NCBI GenBank assembly: GCA_964058805.1
Contig: CAXKVV010000107.1
Span: 23,116-87,115, forward strand
Source of the DNA: Schoenoplectus triqueter
Taxonomy: Eukaryota > Streptophyta > Magnoliopsida > Poales > Cyperaceae
Reading direction: 5' to 3'
DNA length: 64,000 bases
The position numbers were made by a program, and so were the translations under genes. The stretch's first letter is position 1; each line of letters begins with the position of its first letter. This document shows positions 12,610 to 25,800 of this stretch, one piece after another. The notes under the pieces are model-generated. The model searched no databases. It saw only the letters and a program-made list of their open reading frames with translations, and was not told where the DNA came from.

Positions 12610-12819
12610 CACAGGTATGGACAAAGGTGGTACGCACTATGACAAGAAGATCATTCTACTGACGAATTACATGCAGAATACAATCCACCGCAGGCTCATG
12701 GTTCATATGGAAGGAGCGGCGCTCCCGAATCTTCCGCAATGGAGCAGACACTCCACCGCATGCAGGTGTTAGCAGGCCGAGTTATAGATGAGGTGTCACT
12801 ATGGAAGAGACATTGCTGA
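12610..12819 (+). pseudogene. Possible terminal-exon remnant of an unidentified gene
   Basis: After a good acceptor (TTTCTATGCAG at 12599-12609) one frame reads 70 codons to a TGA at 12817-12819. A single internal TGA at 12640-12642 interrupts it. The translation is protein-like: rich in Tyr, Gly, His and Arg first, then a helical, charged end containing SSAMEQTLHRMQVLAGR and ending SLWKRHC. An A-run follows at about 13040. It could be the broken last exon of a relocated gene or retrocopy. I do not recognise the family, and the upstream exons are not visible. Confidence 0.35.
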
Positions 12820-14197
12820 TGATGGAGTGCAGGAAAATATGGGTACCTCTCTTGAATGTTTTTTTTTTTATCTTAGCAGCCTGGGATGTAACTTTTGATC
12901 TTTCTTTCTTTCTTTCTAGTTTCGTATTTTCTAGTTTTCTCATGATGTAGTAGCAGTAGAAAGAAGACACGATGTATATGTAATAAGGACTAATCCTACT
13001 ACTCCAGAAACTAAGTTGACAGTCACTGTCAACGTTTTTCAAAAAAAAAAATTCCGTTGCTCAGCACTTTGCCAATCAACAACAAATTGACCTCAGCTGT
13101 TGTATTATCTATTAATTCATATACAAGATTAAAAAAACACCATATTTTACACAATACATACTGCTAGCTTGGAATAATATATTACCAACAAAGAAATTCG
13201 AATATAATAGTAATACGAGAGAGAGAAAAAGAGCACAAAAACCGAAAAAATAAAAACCCAACCATAAAAGCTCCTTTCCTGGAATTTTCTGTTTGGTCTT
13301 TCGGCTCTCTTTCCTTTTGTAACTTGTTTCAGCACCTGCCTCCTCTTCCTCTTTCTGCTCTGCTTCTAGCACAGCCAACTACAACAACACATTATAAAAT
13401 CATTTAAAAAAATATGATTACTGTATATAATTAATTAATTAATTATATTTATTTTTTTTACTTTATTTGTTATCATATTCTATATTTGAATATGATTGCA
13501 CTTTTAAATTTGATGTAGAAAGATTATAATATAGAAATCACTTATAGTAAAATACAAAAAATATACTAGTTTATTAAACATAACTGAGAACAAATAATTA
13601 TTAACTGTAGAAGTTAGTATAACTGTTAAAAGATTAATAATAACTTATATTTGTTAAAAAAATATTTAACTTTTACAGCTATAATTATATATTTGACTTA
13701 ATAATATATAACTATCATTAATAATTATGTAAATCATTCAACTTTTACACTACATATAAGATAAAAAACTATATTTTTTTTGAATGATCAAATTATACCT
13801 AATAATTATATATTTTATTTAATAAAAATACACTCAGTGTTAACAATTATATTTATATTCGCTGTTAATAATTATATTCACGATCCAACTTTTACTGAAA
13901 AATTGTAACGGACGCAAAATATTTTCGTATTTAAAATATGGATGGACCCTACTTGTCAGATTCAATTCGACCTTCTGTTTCGTTAAACTACTTGGGCCAG
14001 GCCGGGCTTTAGAGCCCGGGAAAAACAGAGGAAGCGAGGAAAGAATTGAGAAGGGTTTAAACACAAATATCAAATGTATGGAGTGAAGGAAAGAAAAATT
14101 AATCTTCGTCTCGGTGTCTCTGCTGTTCTACTTTCTTCCCTCGTTTCCTATGAACTGACAAGAGGACAAACAAAAAGAAAAGAGGAAACAAGGAGGA
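12820..14197. other. Intergenic region and promoter of the zinc-finger membrane gene
   Basis: AT-rich, especially 13380-13870, with many short repeats of the form AATAATTATAT. Just upstream of the next gene a TTGGGCC motif (13992-13998, resembling plant site II elements) is followed by a perfect 7-bp inverted repeat, CCGGGCT-TTAG-AGCCCGG, at 14002-14019. These are plausible promoter or 5' UTR elements of the gene starting at 14198. Confidence 0.4.
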
Positions 14198-17100
14198 ATG
14201 GCAGCCGAAGGGGTAGTACGGATCTACTCCTTGGCTGTTATTTTATTTTCGCTAGTTCTCCATGGAGGGTCAGAGAACCAGGTTAGTTTGATTCTATTTT
14301 AATAAGGGGAACTTTGGTTCTTTATGTGATCTTTGAAATACAAGTTGAATTATATCGTAGTATCATCTCTGTCCCTTCTTGTGATTGTTATTGATAGTTA
14401 TTTTAGTTCGATTTGGTCAGTTATGTTTTTTGTTATACAACAGTTAATCCATCGCTGAGATTTAAAACGATGTTCAAGTAATTTAGCATTGGCTGATCTG
14501 TGAATAAGTAACGGAGATTTTGGTTATGAACTTTCCAAGAAGAACTGTATTTTTTTCTTTAATTTTTTTTGTGTCGCTTGCAATGGTAATATAATTCACT
14601 TCGATCATTTCTGATTTCTCACACTCTTTTTGTATAATTATCTAAATTCACATCATTCTTTGATTAGGGGTTTCAGCAAGGCGCTGGGGCTAGGTAATCA
14701 ACAATTTGAACCTGGTTGTCTTATCTTGAATTTTTGTTCCCTTGTGAAACATTTTTAATTAAATATAATGCTCAAGAAGTGTTAAAAGATTTTTCATTTA
14801 CAGAACTCTTTTACAAGATAGCTCACATAAGAATGAGGTACATTGTTCTAGAGAAAGGAGTCGAGCAGCATGGAAAGCCATTGATGAGGTGAAACATTTT
14901 ACATCTTGCACTTTCCAATTTGTTCCATGTGAATCAACAACCCAGTTAGTGTTAGCAGAATTGAAAGTGCCAAGAAAGTTTCTTACCTGGGAGGCTTTCT
15001 TCTTCCCTGAAAAATAAAGCCTTCTCATAAATGTACATCTTGGAACTATGAACATTCAATTTCCTGACATAGTGAGTGAATTATTGGTAAAGCAACTATG
15101 TAAATGTAGAGACAGAAATTGGAAGTGATTTTTTAATAGAGAATATGCTATGGGTGAGAGCAGTTCCAAGTTGTGCCTCTTTAGACTCATCACTTAACAT
15201 ATACATTGCTGACATGAGCAGGCCAATGATACTTTTTAGTTATATATACTGCTTTATTAGTTTGCTATTTTATCACTTTCTGATTCCTTAGTTCTGACAT
15301 CTGGTGCAGTATCTGATGCCTTTTGTAGAGAAACAGCAATTCCAATTACCAAAAAAGTGTCGACTTAATCCACAAAATGACATGTTTCGCGAACAAGAAG
15401 AGCATAAGATCCATGTTGATATAAATGACTGGAAGTGTGGATTTTGCAAAAAGAGCTTTCGTGCGGAGAAGTTTCTAGATAAACATTTTGACAATCGGCA
15501 CTCTAACCTTATTGATAATGTAAGTTATTTTTTTTCTCAATACAATAACAACAATATAGCCTTTAATCCCAAATAAATTGGGGTAGGCTAGAAATGAAAC
15601 CCAATCCGAAAATCACAAAGAAGTTTTCTTTTCAATGATACTGTTTATTGGCCCTTCGCCTGCTATAAATCTGAACCAAGTGTTTAATACTTCTTAGTTG
15701 GCCCTTCGCCTGCTACAAAAAAGAAACTTCTTAGTGATTATTTGTTTTTATTGAATTAATCTCTGTGTGCATTATTGAATTCAGAGTCAAGGAAGATGTT
15801 TGTCTGATTTATGTGGTGCATTGCACTGTGACCTGGTGATTGAGTCAAAAAAACCAAAGGGCAAATGCAACCCAGCTGCTGCTGCTAGGAATCGACACCT
15901 TTGTGAGGTTCTTATTTAATCACTTTTGTATAGACTATATTGGTGACATTTAGTTCTTTTGGGGAGCTGTGAAGAGATATCATCTATTTCTCAGTCTTGT
16001 TAAAGATACTCATGATTTCTGGTATATGCATAAAGCGCACAGCCGCACATAACCTCAGCATTTAAACTAGCTAAATATTATCAGACAAGAACTGAAGACT
16101 GACAACCTTGCCGTTAGCACACCTGTGAAATAACCTTGAGTCTCTGAAACCACTCATATCTTTTAAAAAAAGCACAAACAATTTGCACTATTACTGTATT
16201 TTAATGGATACAGTGATCTTCACCCTGGAACTTAATTGGTACCTGTCCAACCACTTTGTCCTTGTTTGATCCCCATTTTCTAGACTTGTAATCCCAATCA
16301 CTTATTTAATGAGAAGCATATTAAATAAATGATGACCTATGAAGGCTGAAACTTTTTCCCTAGGAAAAGTTATTCTGGAAAACAGCATTTTTCAATTAAA
16401 TTTTTTTTTTTTTTTGTAGATATCATAAGCAAACAACGTATAATGTTAAAAATCTCTTCATCTTCTTCATTTATATTATATTGTATCTCATAAACTTTCA
16501 GTCTTTTTGTACCAGCTGTTTGGTACCATTAGATCATGTATCCTTCTGTTTCAATGAAACAGGTGGATTTCCCCCACTTTTATCAAATAATAATAATATT
16601 GTATCTCACACCCTATTTATACTTGTTACAGAGCCTGGCCGACAGTTGCTTTCCTGTTAGTCAAGGTCCCAAAGCAAGCCGTCTTCATGGTATGTTCGCA
16701 TTTCTTTCTTCTATTCCTGTGCATATATAGAAACCAAATTCAGATTTTACGGTGGAACAATTCTTCATTGTATTGCTTTCTGCAGAGTTTTTTTTACGCC
16801 AGTTTTGCGATGCTCATACATGCAGTGGCGGGCCTAAACCCTTTTCTAAAGGAGGCAAGGTGTGTTTTTCATAGTTCATTCCTAGTTGCTTTTCTCCATA
16901 CATTTCCTCACTTTGAGACTCAATAAAATCTTAAAATATGGAGTTTGTTGTTTAGCCTCAAGTCTCAGAAATCTGGATCTGTTTTTGTGGCATCAACTAC
17001 GAATAAGCCAGTCAACATAAAAAATCAACGATTCAAGCCCCAAAGTGTTTGTAAAGAACCCTGAAACAGGCCCTAGAAAATTCGTAAGTACCTACAACAT

Positions 17101-17398
17101 ATTGTAAGTCTAAAATTTCAATATTTTCAGAAACGAACAAGTGTATTTTGGCTTGCAAGTAGCATCTTGATTATTTTGCTGCTGCCGCTGTTCTATCTAT
17201 TGGTATACTTGCACCGAAGGTATTTTCTACCTTCCTAATGATTCTTTTTTTTTTTCTTTTTGTTTCATTGCTCCTGTTCCATGGGCTTGGTGAGTTGATT
17301 GACATTGATGTATTTTGCTTGCCTGTAGGGAAATGAAAACAGTTGTTAAAGACTTCAAACGAATTGCTAAAGCAGGACACAACAAAAAGGCTTCCTAG
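14198..17398 (+). CDS. C2H2 finger-containing type I membrane protein with KKxx tail
   Basis: Nine exons: 14198-14281, 14668-14693, 14804-14888, 15310-15519, 15785-15907, 16632-16689, 16786-16859, 17131-17219, 17329-17398; all junctions are GT-AG and in frame, giving 272 residues. Seen: an N-terminal hydrophobic segment (about residues 6-24) that looks like a signal peptide; a finger-like motif with Cys108, Cys111, His124 and His129 (C-x2-C-x12-H-x4-H); other cysteines that may form disulfides; a single transmembrane segment at about 225-247; and a basic tail ending KKAS, a classical dilysine ER-retrieval signal. If the topology is right, the finger faces the lumen, so it may be structural rather than DNA-binding. 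I believe homologues are conserved in plants as uncharacterised C2H2 or transmembrane proteins, but I give no symbol. Exon 2 is only 26 nt. Confidence 0.8.
15541..15592 (-). mobile_element. Truncated Au-type SINE 3' end, reverse orientation
   Basis: In intron 4 of the zinc-finger membrane gene. Read on the minus strand it has CCTACCCCAATTTATTTGGG, TTAAAGGC and a short (TTG)n-like tail, closely matching the fragment at 8486-8545. Only the 3' end is present. Confidence 0.5.
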
Positions 17399-19857
17399 GC
17401 TGTTGTATTAGGCACAAATAGAAATATTTATTGCAGGTAAGTGAACATACTCCCATGCACCAGATCCATTCTGGATTTGTAATGCTGAGTTGCATGTTTC
17501 TTCTCAGTTGCCTTGTGTTTGGGTTTGATCGGTCTTGCTAGGATTTTATTGCTGCACCAGGACTAACTTGAATTGTCGAGATAAATTGAATCCTTATCGT
17601 CAAGTCTTGGTTAAATTTCTAGAGAAACTGTGAGACGCATCTAGTTATTTATTAGGTGCAAAAAAAGCCCTTACTCTGATAGTTCCAACAATTACCCTAC
17701 TGGGTTGGAGACGTATAAATTTGACTGCTGCTAATAGTTAAGATCTAATGATAGCCAAGCACTTTTGGTTGAGATCATTGGATATAAGAATGTGAATATT
17801 ATTTTCTTTGGACGTGATTAAAAATTAATACCATTATCCTACATATCAACTATTAGTCTATTATTGTTTCTTCATCCATAACTGGAGTTAAATTATAACC
17901 AATTTGTACGGAGCATGTGTTGAACTTCCTGTTAGATTATTTTTAATAATGAAAAGGCGTGACCACCGTCACTCTTGAGCGCAGATTGTAGGGGCTCTTT
18001 TGCAAATTCAGATGTTACAGGTTCTAAAATTTGGCTTATTGTGTGCTTATTTGGTGCGTATGACTGCTAACTTTGTAGGTCCCGTTCCTTGTGTCGACTG
18101 TGTAGGTCATGTTCCATGTGTCGACTAAAGCAGAAAAAAAGCATGGTTCCAACTTAGCGCGAACAAATTCACGGAACTAGCAATGTGTACTTGTTAAATT
18201 GTAACTTAGTTTTTGATTCTTTTTTTAAGCCAACTTTTGTAGTTAAACAAAAATAAAGTAATTATTCTTTTGGCATTTTGTTGCGTTATTAACACTGTTG
18301 TGTCTCGTTATTGCAATTTTTGGTAATAATTAGAAATATGCTCATCTTCCCGTGCTTTTACTGATGACTGATGTATTCCTGTAAGCATGCAAAAGTCCAA
18401 TGATTTGGATAATTCCAAGGAAAAATAATACCAAAATGAGTTACTAAAATAACTTTGAGACCATAACGATTAATGACTACTGCTATAAAAAAAACCTCGT
18501 ATTTTATGTTTACTATCTTTTCTTGAAAAATGAGAGACATTTAAAAAAAATGGCACCAGATCTTAAAACGTCATCATGAAAATGAAAATAAAAAAATTCA
18601 AAAAAAATCCTAAAACTGAACCAAAGTTTGAATTATGGAAAAAAATTTGTTAGTTATGAAAAAAAATATATTTGAATTAAACCAGCAACTCCTAAAAATA
18701 AATTAGGAGTTCCTAAAACTAAACCAAAAACTCCTCTGAAAACTGAATTAAGAGTACCTCAAACTGAATCAAAATCTCATAGTTATGAAAAAAAATGGTA
18801 GTTATGGTAATAGCAGCTCATCTTCTCGTGCTTTTAAAAATATTTTTGGATAATTATTTTTGGTAATAATTAAAAATATTTTTGGATAATTATTTTTACT
18901 AATGACTGATGTATTCCTGTAAGCATGCAAAAAACCACCAATGATTTAGATAAATAGCAGCTGGATAAATGGTGTACTCTGAATTAAATCAACTTCTGGT
19001 GCCGGTGCTTGCGTATATTTACCTGAATGAACTTGCATCAATGTAGTCAAGCTAGAATTAAATGACATTACGGCATCTGATCGTATTACGAGCTCATAAT
19101 TTATAACCATTAAAAAATGTCTACAATTTTAAGCTGTCTCGGGTGTCTGAGTCTGATCTCTACAAAAGCTGCTATGAGACATGGCAGTCCTTGTCTAAGG
19201 GGGCAGCAGTAACTGAAATGAAAATCAGACATACCATACGATTAGCAAATACTGAAACATTGAAAATTTCAGGAAATGCTTTTATTAGGAACACCTAAGA
19301 TGTTCAAACTCTGCTGGTAAACTTATAACAGATATTCTAGGTTGATATTTGACAAACACTTTAATGACACTTCATTGCAGTTGAGACTATAAAAAAAAAT
19401 AAACACTGAGGGTGGGGATCTCTTGAGAACTGCTCTGACAATCATGATAATGAAAATTTCCAATAAATTAAAAAAAAAACTTGAACACAACTTTCATTAC
19501 AAACATATTCTTGAAAATTTAGATTTGATTGTGTAACAAATTTGTATGTAAGATGAGCGCTATTTGATATTCCATCAAAACTTATTAAATTTATACTGCA
19601 AATATCATGCAACTTTTATGGCCTTTGATAAAATATCAAATGATACTCAATCTAGAAATTTAACAAAAAATAAAAAAAAAATCTTTTTAAATTTTTTTTG
19701 AAAATCTGTTGTCAAGGTTGACAAGGGATCCTCTCCTAGTCCTACCACAATGTGTATAATAAATTTTTGAAGGACAAGACATCTCCCTTTTTTTCTACCA
19801 CTTTTAGACAGCAGGATGAGCAAGGTCTTCATTTAGGTTGACAACTGCAGAAGATTT
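17399..19857. other. Intergenic region between the zinc-finger gene and APC2 (convergent)
   Basis: Holds the 3' ends of both flanking genes. No gene seen. Repeats: a ~27-bp unit containing TTCCATGTGTCGAC or a close variant twice at about 18070-18127; and a segment including GATGTATTCCTGTAAGCATG at about 18369-18388 and again at about 18908-18927, with similar flanks, i.e. a direct repeat about 540 bp apart with an A-rich interior. Confidence 0.5.
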
Positions 19858-22800
19858 CTATTTCTTTAAAGAGTACAATCCATCCCTCAATTCTATCTTT
19901 TCCTCAGATATCAGATCGGACAGAAAACTCTGCAATTGGTGCAGCGACTTGTCGTATGTTGGTTCAGAGATACAAAACATCTGAAATATATCATTTTGTT
20001 GTAAGTTTAGATATAACTAGATTAAATGAGATGCTGTAGCTTGAAGAATTAAGCCAACTTACCTTCAAAGTGTTGTGTACTTTGTCAAGTGTTGCAGTGC
20101 CATAATTAGTGAGCAAACCCATGATAAATTTCTGCAATATCATCACAAGAATTAAGCCAACTTACCTTCAAAGTGTTGTGTATTTTGTCAAGTGTTGCAG
20201 TGCCATAATTAGTGAGCAAACCCATGATAAATTTCTGCAATATCATCACAAGAATAACATGGACATCCCATACTAAAATTAATTCTAGTATGAAAAGGTA
20301 GATTCCAAACTATTTAATTTCATAAAATTAAATAGGACAATCTCATTTGTTATCTTAAACTCTTTAATATCCCTCATAACTTGTCAGGACTCAATGTTCC
20401 ACTAAACTGTGTAAAACCCTCCCATTTTTCTTTTCCAAATTGCCCACTGACCTCTAAATGTCTAACTTGTCAAGAAGAATGAGAGAAGTGGCTATTTTGA
20501 GCGCATTCTGATGCACGATGAAAATCAAAATAAATTACCAATCATCAGGATATATAGAATAACTTGAGATTTTATTGGATCAATAGCAAAAATTTTCCAC
20601 CAATACATGATGAAGAACCTTGGGTGCTGGCCTTTGAGCATACCATCTATATCGAGATAAAAAAGAAAGATTCAAACCTCAAATACAGTCATCTCTTTTT
20701 TAAGTTGCTCCTCAACAGAGGCAACAGATCTCTCTGCCTCTTCTTCCATCAATTGGCAGCCTTCACTCGCAAGGCCATTCTTGTTAAGATCTGCCATGCT
20801 GTCTACTATGGTAAAAAGTGGGTCATCACTTTTTGCCCCTGCCGACTCTGTCAAGATTCCCTAAAAGGCATTGAAGTGAAATAGGAATGGTCACTATTTA
20901 TCAAGGGTTGCAACATGAGGTAGACTCCAATTTGGCCTTTAATACTCTTGATTTTCTTTTGCAGATTTTTCTTTTATGTATTTGCAAAATAATGCCAACA
21001 CTATTCTTATAAGCACCCAACACCTTTTCAGATATTGGAGAAAATATCAAGTAATTAATATTTGAAATGGAACAGTTCTAATCAGCTACCTGTTGACAAT
21101 TTCCACATACTCTAGCAAATTCTTTTTGCAGATAAATTAAAAATAGTACTATACCAGGATGATATACATGCAGTTCCTTCATGTATATGAACACAGCATA
21201 AATTAATTTCATATGGTTATATGAAAATTTTAAGGGCAAAATATTCAATTACAGATCTCAATTGTGTTCTACTTGGATCATATGAGCTATCGAATATGGT
21301 AAATATCAGCTTATCGGATTCCACTTCCATGTAATTTTGTCAAGGTTCAAAATTACAAGAGAAATAGCATTACTGTTTCAAGATTCAAAACTAAAACAAA
21401 AATAGGTATAAATCTGTCAAGGTTCCAAACTAGATGAGAAATAAAAAGTAACAGGGAATGCATATTTTAATAATAAAAGGATTTATTTGAGCTTAAGCTA
21501 TAAGACACTGGTTTCGGAAGGGAAATAATTAAAAAAAACTTTGATATCAGTCACAACCATGCTGGTTGCAAGTGCCAGTTCTAATTTGTCCTGCTCCCGT
21601 TTTCTAATTCAGATTATTAGGAATAACTTGCTTTATGAAAGCTACCACATTTTTAAAAATTAAAATCTAAAATTTGTCAAAATCATGCATGATACCTTAC
21701 TAATCCAAAAACTTATCCTCCTGTTTAATGTATCCACAGGCATCCCAATTTCTGCTGCAAGGTTTTTAGAACTCCAACTAAATAGATCATAAAAACATTA
21801 TCACAATTCAGTGATATGCCAAGAAAAGTTAGTTAGTAAATCAATGATTAATATCCAGTACCTTGGTTCCTCCTGAAATTTCATTATAATAGCAGCATGG
21901 ACAGGAGATACACTGAATTGCATACTCCTGTCTTCAAATTGTAGTTCCAACTGATAATAAAAGTTAGTGAGACTAAATATGACAAAAAGAAATAACACAC
22001 ATAGAATAAAAATTATATTATCACAACCTTCACTGTTCCCAGGTTTTTCTTCCACATCAACTTTCGAGGAGATTTTATCTCATGGAACCTCTTGGCATAA
22101 TCAGATAATAAACGGTCAACTGAAGAAGGTATATTAAGTTCTTCTTCCTGCAAAAATAAAACATATCATGGTAGTGAAACCATATAGTAGACTTCAAAGG
22201 AAACCTTACCAATGCAACCTTTTGTTTCATATAGAAGTGAATGCTAAAATGGGCTAACCTTATGACATACAGTTAATTTTCAAAATAGCAATATCTTAGC
22301 CAATAAATAAATGGTACTAACCATATTATTTTGAATAACCAAATTAATTTTTGATGAAAATTACATTGATAGTTGCTGTTAGGAAATACCTGATAAAGAA
22401 CCAATTCCAGATAAATAAAGTAAGAGGCCCAAACAAAATACCTGAATCGGTGGCCAGAAGTTTGAAGATATAATAGTAGCATCAAGAATATCAAGTGATA
22501 TATCCATTTCTCCATGTTCAGAAGCTTACAAAAAGAATAAGAATAAAAAAAATGAACAAATAAACAAACAACTATATGCACTTGGATCTCACATCTGCAA
22601 TCAAGTTGAACTAATAAAAGGAAATTTTGTAATACCAGCAGAGAGAGCTTTTCCCAAAGTTACTTTGATGTTAGTATTTGTCCTCTTTGAATCAATCAGA
22701 TCATTCAACATGATTTCACACTTCTGCATGCTGCTTTCCCCAAAATGTATCTGCAATTGAGTAAACAGAGTTAAAGTTAAAAAAAAAACACAGAAACACA

Positions 22801-25800
22801 TCAAAGGTGATGATGCTGAGATAAAGATGCTGGATTGCTCCAATTAAGTCTCTTGAACTTCTTGCTTGGATAATTGAACTGGGTCCAATTAATAATGGTA
22901 CATATCATGTAATCCTTTTGCTTTTGTAAACTTTTCTACCAAGTTATTTAATATTTGGAATACATTAGGACTTACATGAGAGAAGAAAAACTTAAAATAA
23001 ATAGAATTCTAGCCCTTTTGCACAACGGCCAAAGCAATGACTAAGTAATAAATGAATAATCAAAACCATGGCTCAGGATTAAAAAAATAATAAAACCTTC
23101 AGGAGCTCCAAAGTTCGAATCTCAGAGTCAATATCATAATCAGATTTATTGAGAAGTTTCTCTGCCAACATTACTCGGTATTCATTTACAAGCTGGTCCT
23201 TTGAACCAATAATACCGACCATCAATTCAAGTATGTCAATTTTCCTTCTGTTTCGGCTTCCTTTTAATGGATCAGCTTCTACGGGGTCAGGTTCCCAGCT
23301 GTCAGAATGCAACAGTGCTTGTCAGATGAAAACAATATATTTTATTACCATACAGATTTGGTAAGAAACGGAGAACATGTCAATTATGTGTTTACTTGGA
23401 AGAAGATTTAGCATATCGGCTATAGTGAGGTACTGGCTTAATCATGTTTCCGGCCTCCTTGTTAATTCTTCTAAGTTTACTGGCTTATTCGGTGCTTATT
23501 TTTGTGAGTGAGGATATATCAAGGAAATCTCATGTTAAGTTGAAAATCAATTGGGAAATAGGCACCCTATGAATTAGGTTCCGTACAGTACAGATGGGTA
23601 CTGTACAAAAAATAATCACTCTAAGACTCCAAGTAAATGACACACCGCTCAGCATTTAACCATGATTGCTTTTCATCAGTTCCAGCATCCTCCTCAAAAT
23701 CTGCACCATCCTGGTTCTCAGCATCTCTGTTCAACTCCTCCAAGAGGCTATCTCCCGCATTCCCTGAACCACCACTATTACCTCCAGTTCCATCTGTCAG
23801 CATAGTAACAATGCACTTTATTGTGTCCTTTCTGCCCCTCAGGTAATCTCTGATTGGTTCTCCCACTGCTTCAAGAAACACACCAGCAGGATCGACTGTT
23901 CTTAACGCTTTAATTGTGGATACATATTGGTGCAATATGTCATTGGTTGATGCACCGGCTGTCAGAAGACGATATTTTAGAGAGGATATGAAGGAGTCGA
24001 CAAGTTTTGAGTGTTGGCCGGTGTACTCGAGGCATCGTTTTAGGTCCTCTATCGCAGGAGAGCTTAAAAGATTTCAGCAAGATGGTAAGATTGTATTTAT
24101 AAGAAAATGAATAAATAGATCATAAACATTTGCATCAAAATGAGTTGCATCACAAAACAGTTTATTAATGCCTCAGAACCCTTGACAATGACTTGCCTTG
24201 ACAGCATTTTCCTCACATCATGCCAATAGAACTTGTAAAAAATAGATAAGGAATTATAGACCTTGTATTACACTTATAGATTGGTTATGTCTCAATTTTC
24301 ATGCAATTTCAATATCAATTGATTTCTGATCAAATTCCATTAATTTGTTTTTTTTTTAAATGGAAATGTCATTAAATTTGGATAGTTGAATTTTATGTCA
24401 TCTGATTAGAGATGATACTCGTACCAAATTTCACAATTTTCTCATTTCTAAGATAAGTTCAAAATGTAGATTATATTTTACTTTATGGATTTCATGCATC
24501 ATAAGTAACTTTTAACGGTCATCAGTTTGTCAAACTAATCCATTGTCAATGGGACCCCCATCCTTTAACTAAATTGGCCATTAACATTGCTAGCACAACG
24601 GAACACAACAAATTACTAGTTCAGAATGACCTTCGTAAACAGATAGATCATTACTTTATAGAAGATTATGGAAACTAATTGAATTTCTCATGTCAATTTT
24701 AAACCCAGATATCTATAGTCAGCCATATTATCCAACTAGGACAAACAACTAATGAAGATCCCAATAACAATACAAACTTAAAATTTGATTTCTTAGTAAA
24801 GTAGGGGTAATCACAAATGAAAAGTGCTTTTCTGCAATTAAATAACATTTACGGGAACCATTCGCACATTCTGTAAGTAATTGTTGTGCAAAATTGCAAA
24901 TAACACATGCAAGCCTGTCTGGATAAACTACAGTGATTTCTTACTAAAAGTAGGGCTAATTACAAATAAGAAGGATTATCTACAATTACATAACAAATAA
25001 TGGGAACTATTTGCAACATTCTGAAGGTAATTGTCGTGCAAATAAGAAATGCAAACCTGTCTGGGTAATCTACAATGATTTCAAAAAGTTTCCCAATTCT
25101 CAGGTCCTGCAAGGTCTCATATGCGAAATACTCAAGCCGCAACTGCCATCTGACAAGTGCTTCAGAAGGGATACCAATCCCTGGAAAGGAAGAAGGTTGA
25201 GAAGCTAAAGGCGATTTTACATTAGGTGATTCTTTCTCATACTCAATGGAGTCTCCTAGGTATCCCAGCAAGTCATGCAAAAACTGGAGAGGTACAGCCT
25301 AAAAGAGAACAGAGTTAGAGAGATCAAACTTGGACGGTTAAAATGTTCTGCAAGCTGTAAAACACCAAATGGGTCAAGAGAATGACATCCAAATCAATGG
25401 AACTCAGAATAAGACGAAACAAAATATATAACAATATTAAAAATAAACAATATCTGAAAAGATGTACTAGACCATAACAGATACATGGGGTGAACAAAGT
25501 TGGATTTTAAGGTCCCTACTTCTTAGCCAAAACTCTCAGATACCTGCTCGCTTACTGATAGTTGCTTTGGAAAATTCATATTTAGACTTTGTTCAAGTTG
25601 GTTACAATAACATCACTTCAAGATAATAGAGAAAGGACAAAAGTTACCCTAATCCACTTCTTCAACGACCAAAGAACAGGAATCCTGTAATCATCTCCAG
25701 CTAGTTCATTGACCTTTGACTGCTCAAAAAGAATACACAAGTCATCTAGAGGTACAAAATGCTGCTTTAGAAATTACTAAGGAAAATTTTCATGTGAATT

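Noticed and set aside
13112..13378. Minus-strand ORF with a hydrophobic stretch (LGFYFFGFCALFLSLVLLLY)
   Set aside because: Begins at TTG with no ATG before the hydrophobic part and no supporting exon. T/A-rich DNA easily gives such segments.
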